64,000 nucleotides of DNA, from the NCBI GenBank assembly GCA_024516155.1, contig JAJJXM010000020.1:372001-436000 (forward strand), written 5' to 3'. The notes under the pieces are model-generated. The model was not told where the DNA came from, ran no database searches, and was given only the letters and a program-made list of their open reading frames with translations. Position numbers and translations under genes: made by a program. The DNA is from Pyronema omphalodes (taxonomy: Eukaryota; Ascomycota; Pezizomycetes; Pezizales; Pyronemataceae). Positions 46,002 through 54,945 of the stretch are shown here, one piece after another (position 1 is the stretch's first letter; the number at the start of each line of letters is the position of its first letter).

Positions 46002-48761
46002 TCAATTTCTCTCTGTCTCTACTCGCACCTCTCCCGCTACTTCTCCCGGTACTTCTCCTGGTGCTTCTGCCGTTACTTCTCCCGCTACCTCTCCCGTTAC
46101 CTCTCCCGCTACCTCTCCACCTCTTTCAGCCCCTCTCTCAACCCCATCCCCCTCTCCTCTGCCCCCTTGCCCTCCCGCTCCCCTTCTCTCTCTAAATCTC
46201 CCAATCATCCTAATTTCCGACATAACAACCTTCCACTGCATCTCCCTTTTCTCTCTCTTCGGCGGAGTCCAAGTCCTTGCATGTTTCATACTCATAGTAG
46301 CCTTTGTTCTTTTTATTCTCTTTGTCTGGTTCATATGTCTAACCCTCATTTCTTTCTGTTTCTTTTTTATTGAGTCTAGGAATTGTTTTCGTTGCGCTTT
46401 TTGTAATTTTTCGGCTTTTTCGGCTTCTTTGCCTCGTTTTATGGCTTGTGGGGTTGGCTGGATTGGTTGGGTTGGTTGGTTTGGCTGGGCTTGCTGGGCT
46501 TGTTGGGTTTGGATTTGGGTTTGGGGATTGGAGGTACTGGGTTGAGGTGGGTTGGGTTGAGGTAGGTTAAGTTGAGGTGGGTTAAGTTGAGGTGGGTTAA
46601 GTTGAGGTGGGTTAAGTTGAGGTGGGTTAGGTGCGGATGGAGGAAGGTAATAAACGGTTGCTGAGTTTGGGTCGGGCTGGGCTGCCTGGGCTGCTTGTGC
46701 AGTTTGTAGTAGTTGTTGGACTATCTCCCACTCACCTGGCCCCCATACCGTCGCCCCAGACACCTCCGCCAGCCACTCCCCAGTCCCTGCCCCCGCCGTC
46801 GTACCTGCTCCTGTCATCTCCACACCAGCCATCTCTTCCCCTGCCTCTGCTCCAACCCCTGCTACCTCTACCCCCTCCATCACCTCCCTTTCCTCCTCCT
46901 CATCTTCCTCGTCATCCTCATCCTCATCCCCTTCCTCCTCTCGCCGCCGTACCTCCTCCACATACTCCTCCAGCACCCTCTCCCCCTCCATGGCCATTTC
47001 CAACCCCCCTTTCAGCAGCTTCTCTAAACCTTCCGTAAACCCCGACGACAGTTCCCTCTCCCTCGCATCCTTTAAAAGCTCCTCTATCATTTTTTCAAAG
47101 TCCTGTACCGTTTTCGGAGGTTCCACGAATTCCTGCCCACCTGCCGGGAGTGTTGTATATTGATCCCGTTCCTGATGCCGTTCCTGATGCCGTTCCTGAT
47201 TCGGTTCCTGATTCGGTTCCTGATTCGGTTCCTGATTTCGTTCCTGATCCAATTCCTGATCTAATTCCTGATGCAGTTCCTGATCCAATTCCTGATCTAA
47301 TTCCTGATGCAGTTCCTGATCCAATTCCTGATCCAATTCCCGATCTAATTCCTGATCCCGTTCCTGATCCTGATCTTGAGCCTGTTCCTGTTCCTGTTCC
47401 AGTTCCGTACCATGATTAAGTTCCTCTTCTTCTCGCAGTTCCTCTTCTCGAAGTCTAGCATGTAGGAGTGTCTCTTCTTCTCTGAGTTTTTCAAGCACAA
47501 ACTCTGGATTATATGGAACCAGACCGGTTTTCTTAAACGCGGGTACAATAACGGAGGTTATGAAGAATTGGTATCGTATATCATGAATTGATGATATGAA
47601 TTCAACACTATTGTTTTCGTCTGTGATAACACCGGTTCTTGTGAAAGCTTCCGATGCTTCGTCGCCCGGAGAATTTCGGTCTTCAGAGGCCGGGGAGAGA
47701 AGAATATGTAAAGGTTGAATCAAAGAGTCAGTTCCCGGAGGTACGAGAACGGGGATAATTTTCTGTCTATCGCAATAGTTGAGGAATTTTCTACTGCAAT
47801 AATTTCCGGAAGAAGTATCGAGAAGAAGAAGTCGATATGTACCCAAAAGTCTTCGGGATGAAAAGTGATCGAAATTTTTTAGCCACCTCAGGGTTATATC
47901 ATTGTTTGAAAAGCCAATTCTTGTAACTTCCACGAGGTAACTTTCCGGTGTTTTGGTGTACCAGGTATCTTTGTGGAGAGATTTTGGGATGATTATTAGA
48001 GGTGGTAATGTGTCACCATCGGCACTGATGGTTTCGGAAACTGTGACTAGTCGTTGCGGATTTGTCGAAGACGAAGTAGAAGTCGTATCCTTCGTAACAA
48101 TCCACTCCCCATCCTTAGCCCCAACATTAAACCTAATATCACTCACACTATAAACATCCCGATACTGTATTTCATTGCTCTCCATGATCCTTTTAAACTC
48201 CACAAACCACTTTTTAACGCCTTCTATCTTCTTTTTCATTTTTTCCATTTCTTCATTTCTTCTCCTCTTATTCCGCTCATGCTGCTGCGTAGAGAGATTA
48301 TCCAATCCTCCCCGCCGTTCCAAAAACCTCCTAGCCCAATGTTCCCCCACGACCGGAGGTTGTTGTGGTTGTCCCTCGCCTTCCTCCTCCCCCTCCCTCT
48401 GCCTTTCCTCCTCCCAACTCCTCCCCAAAATCCCATTCGCACACCCCTTAATCGCCACCCTCGTAACCTCCACACCCTTCCTCTTCAAGCAACCCACAAA
48501 GCACCAAACCGCCAACTCCTGATCCTCATCAAGTCTTCTCACCACAGCACATCTTCCAAATTTCGATTTCCGACCCTTTAACCTTTCCATTAACCTGCTG
48601 ATCGGGACATTAAATTCCCTTGCAATCGCTGTGAGGTGTTGTTTTCCCCCGGCTTCGGCTCGGGATTGTAGCGTTGTTATTGCTGTTTGGATTCGAGATT
48701 CTGTAGCTTGGTAGGCTGCGGCTTTGACGATGTCGGCTTGTGTGCGTTTTCGTTTCGGCAT
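46002..48761 (-). CDS. pogo/Tigger-type (DDE_1) transposase-derived protein, probably non-catalytic
   Basis: A single intact 919-codon frame on the minus strand. An N-terminal psq-type helix-turn-helix (about residues 20-68, LTAIAREFNVPISRLMERLK) is followed by a CENP-B-type DNA-binding region (75-165). A DDE_1 core (175-425) contains LPPLIIIPKS and ITLRWLKNFDHF. The first Asp (208, SVSDIRF, usually DETGF) and second Asp (315, LLLLDTSSG, usually LLLDGHGSH) are kept. The third, normally in LQPLD, is His352 (IQPLH), and the companion motifs are eroded. After residue 430 comes a long tail of DQEL/HQEL/NQEP tetrapeptide repeats, an acidic belt, NPPQL repeats and a basic Glu/Gly/Val-rich end. An open frame this long without stops but without the catalytic triad suggests a host-recruited DNA-binding protein. 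No terminal inverted repeats are visible around it. Confidence 0.82.
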   Translation of the reverse strand: MPKRKRTQADIVKAAAYQATESRIQTAITTLQSRAEAGGKQHLTAIAREFNVPISRLMERLKGRKSKFGRCAVVRRLDEDQELAVWCFVGCLKRKGVEVTRVAIKGCANGILGRSWEEERQREGEEEGEGQPQQPPVVGEHWARRFLERRGGLDNLSTQQHERNKRRRNEEMEKMKKKIEGVKKWFVEFKRIMESNEIQYRDVYSVSDIRFNVGAKDGEWIVTKDTTSTSSSTNPQRLVTVSETISADGDTLPPLIIIPKSLHKDTWYTKTPESYLVEVTRIGFSNNDITLRWLKNFDHFSSRRLLGTYRLLLLDTSSGNYCSRKFLNYCDRQKIIPVLVPPGTDSLIQPLHILLSPASEDRNSPGDEASEAFTRTGVITDENNSVEFISSIHDIRYQFFITSVIVPAFKKTGLVPYNPEFVLEKLREEETLLHARLREEELREEEELNHGTELEQEQEQAQDQDQERDQELDRELDQELDQELHQELDQELDQELHQELDQELDQERNQEPNQEPNQEPNQERHQERHQERDQYTTLPAGGQEFVEPPKTVQDFEKMIEELLKDARERELSSGFTEGLEKLLKGGLEMAMEGERVLEEYVEEVRRREEEGDEDEDDEEDEEEEREVMEGVEVAGVGAEAGEEMAGVEMTGAGTTAGAGTGEWLAEVSGATVWGPGEWEIVQQLLQTAQAAQAAQPDPNSATVYYLPPSAPNPPQLNPPQLNPPQLNPPQLNLPQPNPPQPSTSNPQTQIQTQQAQQAQPNQPTQPIQPTPQAIKRGKEAEKAEKLQKAQRKQFLDSIKKKQKEMRVRHMNQTKRIKRTKATMSMKHARTWTPPKREKREMQWKVVMSEIRMIGRFRERRGAGGQGGRGEGDGVERGAERGGEVAGEVTGEVAGEVTAEAPGEVPGEVAGEVRVETERN
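46545..46635 (-). repeat. coding repeat NPPQL in the transposase-derived protein
   Basis: Tandem 15-bp units (GAGGTGGGTTAAGTT on the plus strand) encode reiterated Asn-Pro-Pro-Gln-Leu near residue 710-735. Confidence 0.8.
47155..47405 (-). repeat. coding Gln/Glu tetrapeptide repeat in the transposase-derived protein
   Basis: About twenty 12-bp units related to TTCCTGATCCAA encode xQE[LPR] tetrapeptides. Variation between units (D/H/N at the first position, L/P/R at the last) shows the array is not freshly expanded. Confidence 0.85.
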
Positions 48762-49158
48762 GGTTTTGGGTTTTAGGTTATGTGTGTTGGTGCTGGTGCT
48801 TGAGGTGGTGCTGGTGCTGAAGATGGGGCTTGTGGTGAAGCTTGGGATGGTACTGGTACTGGTGCTTGTCCTGGTGGAAAGACCACAATGCGAAATGTCG
48901 CGGAAGTTTGTTGAGCTGGTAGCCTGCGTTGAACTGGCCGATGTGTCGGCGGTTGCGAGTCTGGAAGCGACAGGAGGCGACAGAGGACGCTAGCTACTTT
49001 GGTATGGGTGTAGGGTTACCCGGAGATACTGAGGTGCGGCTTTGTCGTAATAAGGGATCCTGTGGTACATGTGTATGTGCCGGTGGGCCTGCGGCTGGAC
49101 GCGTATTGCTTGTAAATATAGTGCAATCATAGTGCAGCCTTACAATCCAGCAGCATTA

Positions 49159-49995
49159 TATACATACATACATACATACCTACATACCTACATACCTCAT
49201 ATCAAAGTCCATGCATCAACCTATAATCAGCACCATACCCTCAAAGCTGAACCCCATTTTTTTCCCCCAAAATAAACCACCTCTAACCTCGCCAATGAAA
49301 CAAGACCTACAAAGCTTCCTGATGAAGTAGAAGAAAATACATAGTGCAACCATACACGATACCCTCAAAAAAAAGGAGGTTTTTCTTTTATGCAAGATAC
49401 CACTCGCTCAGCTATCCTGCCGCGGGGAGTTTTTTTGTATACTAGGATGCATAATGTTTTCCTCCGTGTTATAAATGAAGCTTCATCTTCATCTTCATCT
49501 TCATCTTCATCTTCATCTTCATCTCCAATTCTCCATACCCATCTCCATACCCATCTCCATACCCATCTCCATACCCATCCACAACCACACCAAAAAAACC
49601 ACAACAAAAAAACCATAGCATAGACCCAATAAAAACAAAGACCAAGAAGCAAACCCCCAGCAAACCCCACCATCCCTCAAAACTCAAAAATCAAAAATCA
49701 ATAATTCAAACACGATTGTATTTTAGATTTTGGATTTCTTATCATTCTATGAAGAATTTAAAAAAAAAAAAAACTACTTTCCAGAAGCTGTGTGGGTACT
49801 AATACTTTATTTCCACCACGCATCGGGCATCGGGCATCGGGCATCGGGCATCGTGCATCGGGCATCGGGCATCAGGGATAAGTTATAACTCTAGGTCCTC
49901 TGAGTCCTCTGAGTCTTCTAGGTCTTCTTACAGAGCTTAGAAATTCCTAACCAGCAGAAGAAAAATCTATTCCCATTCCCATTCCCGTTAAGGTT

Positions 49996-50034
<39 letters not shown>

Positions 50035-50045
50035 TATATATATAT
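49159..50045. repeat. cluster of short simple repeats
   Basis: In order: (CATA)n at 49159-49197; (CTTCAT)n at 49481-49523; (CCATACCCATCT)n at 49533-49580; (GGGCATC)n at 49820-49873; (TAGA)n merging into (TA)n at 49996-50045. Unit lengths are 4, 6, 12, 7 and 4 bases. Confidence 0.9.
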
Positions 50046-50134
50046 GATGTCAATCTCACATAGTGCTAGCTCCCGGATCCAAACTCCACAAGAACATCAC
50101 CGCAGCGTAAAGCAGTACATGATATCGAGCGTAT

Positions 50135-50289
50135 TCTAATCCTCTAATCCTCTAATCCTCTAATCCTCTAATCCTCTAATCCTCTAATCCTCTAATCCTC
50201 TAATCCTCTAATCCTCTAATCCTCTAATCCTCTAATCCTCTAATCCTCTAATCCTCTAATCCTCTAATCCTCTAATCCTCTAATCCTCT
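50135..50289 (+). repeat. (TCTAATCC)n octamer array, about 19 units
   Basis: Nearly perfect tandem array of an 8-bp unit over ~155 bp, without spacers. It is the most regular repeat in the window. Confidence 0.92.
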
Positions 50290-50966
50290 GTTATGAATTA
50301 CGAGTTATGATAGAACTATAAGCACTGAGAATGAGTGAAGAAGAAGAAAGAAAGAAGCGAATTCAACGATTCTAGTTAAATTATTGATTTTTATGATTTT
50401 ATCTACCCTGGTTACTATTCATGGTGATTCGTGATGACGTTACTGAGCCTGGCAGGCTGGCAGCCTGCAAGCGACAAAAGGCAGCGCTGCCGCTAGCTAC
50501 CTTGGCACAGATATAAGGTTACCCTGCGACACCGAGGCGCGACTTCATCTCAACACATATCAGAGCCTGAAAAGCAATCCCAAATCCTCAATTCACAATT
50601 TCCAATCACAATAGAGTTCATATTCACATTCACGCATCATTCAAATATAGCACTCAAAAAAATGGAAGAAAATCATTTTATATTCTTCCTCTACACGAAA
50701 CCGTGCAACTGCCAGTTGATGGCAACAATGGTTGTTTTCCCAGCTCCCAAAACCCTACAGTAGCTGAAAACCCAACCGCAACCCGACCCAGATATGACCC
50801 ATGAAATATACAATATAAATATAAAAACGTAAATGCAAACCCATGGTAGAAACTTTTTGTTGAATGCCTCCCACCTAACGCCGAGTTGAATCTGCGCAAC
50901 CGCTCATCACCCCATAAAAACAAATGAAAATCGTAATTAAGTTATTGAGGAAACCAGAAGAGAAAT

Positions 50967-53535
50967 TTAGTTAGCGTACTTGGCACGGAAGTGCTTGGCA
51001 GCAGCAACCATGTTCTTAAGAGCGGCAATGGTCTCGGGCCACTGGCGGGTCTTAAGTCCACAGTCGGGGTCGATCCAGAGAGTCTCGGGCTTGATGTAAG
51101 GAAGCATCTCCTCGATACGTCCACGGATCTCCTCCTCGGAGGGAATACGGGGAGAGTGAATGTCGTAGACACCGGGTCCGATGTGGCGGGGGTAAGCCTC
51201 GTCCTCGAAGACCTTAAGGAGCTTAGAGTCGGACTTGGAGTTCTCAATGGAGAGGACATCGGCGTCAAGGGCGGCGATGGCGTGGAAGAAGTCCTGGAAC
51301 TCGGAGTAGCAGAAGTGAGAGTGGATCTGGGTCTCGTTGTTGACACCGACGGTGGCGAGACGGAAAGACTCAACGGCCCACTTCAAGTAGGCCTCACGCT
51401 CAGCACCGGAGCGGAGGGGAAGTCCCTCACGGAGAGCGGGCTCATCGACCTGGATGACCTTGACACCGGCAGCCTCGAGGTCAATGACCTCGTCACGGAG
51501 AGCAAGAGCGAGCTGCTCAGCCTGGACGGACTGGTGAACATCGTCACGGGGGAAAGACCAGCGCAAGCAGGTGATGGGTCCAGTAAGCATACCCTTCATG
51601 GGGCGCTTGGTGATGGAAGCGGCGTACTTGGACTCCTTGACGGTCATGGGGGCGGGACGGGAGATGTCTCCGACAATGATGGGGGGACGGACGCAACGGG
51701 ATCCGTAAGACTGGACCCAGGCGTGGGTGGTGAAAACGTATCCGTTCAAGCGCTCTCCGAAGTACTGAACCATGTCGTTACGCTCAGGCTCTCCGTGGAC
51801 AAGGACGTCCAAGTCGAGGTCCTCCTGCTGCTTAACAACGTACTCGATCTCCTTCTCGATGAACTTCTCGTACTCCTCAGCGGTGATCTCACCCTTGGTG
51901 AACTTCTGACGAGCGACACGGATCTCCTTGGTCTGGGGGAAAGATCCGATGGTGGTGGTGGGGAAGAGGGGAAGGTTCAAGTGAGCCTGCTGGGCGGCAA
52001 TACGCTCAGGGAAGGCAGACTTGCGGTTGTACATGTCGGGGGTGATCTTGGCCTGACGCTCCTTGACGGCGGCATCGTTGGTGCGGGAAGAGGTGGCACG
52101 AGCCTTGATGGAGGCAGCGTTGGCCTCGAGCTCAGCCTTGACAGACTCGGGTCCAGAGGTGACAGCCTTGGCGAGGATGGCAACCTCCTTGGCCTTCTCA
52201 GCGGCGAAAGAGAACCAGTCAGCGACCTCACCGAGGTTCTTCTCGGAGGCAAGGGTGTGGGGAGTGTGGAGGAGGGAAGAAGAGGTGGCGACAACGACAC
52301 GCTCGGCACCGAGGGCCTGGATAGCCTTCTGGATGATCTCGATGGCCTTGGCGAAGTCGGTCTTCCAGATGTTACGTCCGTTGACAACTCCAGCGGAGAG
52401 GGACTGCTCAGCACCGAGGATGGCGATGACCTGCTCGAGCTGCTCAGGGGCACGGACAAGGTCGACGTGGACAGCGGAGACGGTCTTGGGGACGAGCTCA
52501 AGGTTGTGGACGATGTCACCGAAGTAGGTGGCGAAGGTGATCTTGGGGATCTTAGATCCGAGAGCAGCGAACTTGGCGTAGGCAGGAGCGAAAGCATCCT
52601 TGGTCTTCTGGGGAAGGTCGAGGACGAGGACGGGCTCGTCAATCTGGACAGTCTCGGCACCAGCCTCGGCGAGCTTAATCAAAAGCTGCTCGTAGACGGG
52701 AAGAAGGGAGTCGAGGAGAGTGATGGGGTCAACAGAGGCACCACGGTCGGGCTTTCCGAGGTGGAGGAAAGAGACGGGTCCGAGGATGACAGGGCGGGTG
52801 GTGATTCCCTGGGCCTTAGCCTCAAGGAACTCACGGACGGGCTTGGGCTCGGCAGAGAGCTCGAACTTCTGACCATCCTGGAGGGTAGGACGGACGTAGT
52901 GGTAGTTAGAGTCGAACCACTTGACCATCTCCAAGGCGGTGACGTCAACAGCGGGGGAGGACTCGGTAGCGGGGCGCTGGAGACCACGTCCCATGGCGAA
53001 GTACTCGTCAAGGGCGTTCAATCCGTACTTGCGGTAACGCTCGGGAACGGCCTATGATGCAATTGTTAGCTTGAAATTCCTTTTAGTCTCCTCGCACAAC
53101 CGGGATTGAACATACGTTGAACATCTGGATGTGGTCAAGGACCTGGTCGTAGAAAGCAAAGTCGTTGGAGGCGATGATGTCGGCACCGGCATCCTTCTGG
53201 AGCTTCCAGTGAGCAGCACGGAGGGTCTCTCCGGTCTTGATCAAGGCAGCCTGGTCGATCTTTCCGGACCAGTAAGCCTCAGTAGCCTTCTTGAGGTCAC
53301 GGTTGGCTATAGAAGAATTGAGTCAGTATCTCATGATCAATTCATGTATAGTAGAAGCGGAAGCTTCGTCGACTAACCTCCCATACGGGGGAAACCCAAA
53401 ACTGATCTGATGAGAAAATTAGCATCTATTGCGGGCAAGCAGAGACTACGACGAAGTGCGGCGAAGTGCGGCGAAGAAAAAAAAAACTTCAATGCCGTCG
53501 AAAAAGCGGAAGAGAGATACTTACGACTGAACCAT
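50967..53535 (-). CDS. MET6: cobalamin-independent methionine synthase (Met6/MetE), 4 exons
   Basis: Minus-strand exons are 53535-53525 (11 nt), 53406-53378 (29 nt), 53306-53116 and 53051-50967, giving 771 residues. The enzyme transfers a methyl group from 5-methyltetrahydropteroyl-polyglutamate to homocysteine in the cytosol. Both MetE halves are present: the N-terminal MVQSSVLGFPRMGANRDLKK and ASNDFAFYDQVLDHIQMFN, and the C-terminal LFPTTTIGSFPQT, VHGEPERNDMVQYFGE and GMLTGPITCLRWSFPRDD. The zinc ligands are in IHSHFCYSEF (His, Cys), VLSIENSKSD (Glu) and DPDCGLKTR (Cys). Codon use is strongly biased (ATC, GTC, AAG, GGT/GGA), unlike most neighbours, as expected for a very highly expressed enzyme. 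That bias also leaves an accidental 688-codon antisense frame. The tiny first exons are set by GT-AG sites and family identity. Confidence 0.96.
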
Positions 53536-54945
53536 TTTTGCAGTATATGTCTCGACTCGGGTAACTTTGGAAGAGAGGTCGAGGATGAAGGATTGATGAA
53601 ATTGAGAAAGAGAGGGGTGGAATCGAGTTAAAATACGTGGGGAGAAGGGAGGGATGATTGCGGTGTTTTGGGGGTTGGTTTTTCCTTGGCTGCTTGGGCT
53701 ACGGGCTTTAGACGGCGGGGTAAAGTTCACTCTGGCATGCCTCTCTGCCTGGCCTGCCTGCCTGCCTGTCTGCCAGTCTGCTGCTGCGGACAGAAAAGAG
53801 GGAAAAAAACAGAAAAGCGCCTAGCGTAACCCAGAGTAACCCAGCGTAGCCTAGTACAACCCAGCGTAACCTAGCGAGTTGATTCCCAAAGAAACTTAGT
53901 ATATCCAATAAAAGCTTAGCTTCCACTATTCTTGGCAATCCCGTGTTCGAATTGCGTGCAACGCCGGGGTAGAGGGGGGGAGGGGGGGGGGGGGGAGGGA
54001 TGGTAGATGCCTGCCAGTCCGTCACGCCTTTTTGGCGTTGCATGTGTAAAAACGATGAGAAGATGGAGTTGGAGTGGAGGGGCCAGTACATATGTATGTG
54101 AGACACGTCCACGCCCACGGCTATTTCCCACCACAACACGCGCTGAGCTCCCGGACCGGAAAGACGTGATATAACTGATGATGGATCGTCCGAGTGAGTA
54201 ATCCCCGTCGCCCGGCCGGCGAGCGATGCCTCAACACAACGTGTATTCTATGGGCCTTTGTTATTGGGATTTTATTACGCTTGTGGTTTCACTAGCACCA
54301 TAGCACCATAGCACCATAGCACCATAGGATCCCTAAGATCCTTATCCACCATATGTACGAACTTATGAACTTATGAAGATCCCGCGATTCCCCTTGTGCC
54401 TGCACCTCACCTATGATGTGCTCTTCATGCTTTATGGTTTTATGGCATGGATTCATGGATTCAACCGAAAACTATGTACGCTATGTATCGTGTTCAGGGA
54501 AGCAGGGGGATTGGTGTTCGATACTCACTGCTGGATACTCATGGTCCCCTTCCCGCGTATGTAGGTTGTAACCATACTATAAGGTCCAACGCATCCACGC
54601 ATCAACGCATCAACTCATCAACGTCATCTCGTAATCTCATAGTTGGATCCCGAGACTCGAGTAATTTTAACTCAAGGATTAACCGATGCGTCTATGTATG
54701 TATAAACGAACAACCGAGCAAATAAACTGAAGAAACCCAAGCAGATTCAACAAGCGATACCGATACCAATACATCATCATCATCATAATCCCTCCATCCC
54801 TCCACCTCCATGTCTCCTCCCTCCTCCCCCCCCCCCCCCCCCCCCCCCCCCTTCCTCCACCTCTCCACCCCTCCTCTCTACTTCCTCCACCTCTCCACCC
54901 CTCCTCTCTACTTCTCATCAAACCGCCCATTCCGCAACATCCCCA
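53536..54945. other. intergenic between MET6 and VPS18, repeat-rich
   Basis: MET6 promoter and the VPS18 3' flank. It contains reiterated GTAACCCAGC/GTAGCC units at 53823-53880, a 14-G run at 53982-53995, (CACCATAG)n at 54294-54326, ATCAACGCATC reiterations near 54596-54620 and a 26-C run at 54826-54851, followed by a duplicated CTTCCTCCACCTCTCCACCC unit. No gene seen. Confidence 0.5.

Larger units (their letters stand above)
48762..50966. other. microsatellite-rich intergenic region
   Basis: No supported gene. A run of GGTGCTGGTGCTTGAGG-type reiterations lies just upstream of the transposase-derived gene (48785-48880), and a series of simple repeats follows at 49159-50289. The right end is the 3' flank of MET6. 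Confidence 0.5.

Noticed and set aside
46167..46570. Hydrophobic or Pro/Ser-rich plus-strand frames opposite the transposase-derived gene
   Set aside because: Antisense readings of charged and repeat-rich coding DNA; the minus-strand 919-codon frame explains the region.
49365..49687. Minus-strand frames with Trp/Arg/Val and Lys/Met repeats over the simple-repeat cluster
   Set aside because: Generated by CCATAC and CTTCAT microsatellites, with no conserved domain.
50135..50289. Regular octamer array considered as a CRISPR array
   Set aside because: There are no spacers between units, and the genome is eukaryotic; this is a simple tandem repeat.
51977..52660. 227-codon Ser/Pro/Arg-rich frame in another phase of MET6
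   Set aside because: Alternate-frame shadow of MET6 codons; no start context or domain.
50991..53057. 688-codon open frame antisense to MET6
   Set aside because: It lies wholly opposite a strongly codon-biased real gene, has repetitive Leu/Gly/Asp/Val composition and matches no family; a by-product of codon bias.
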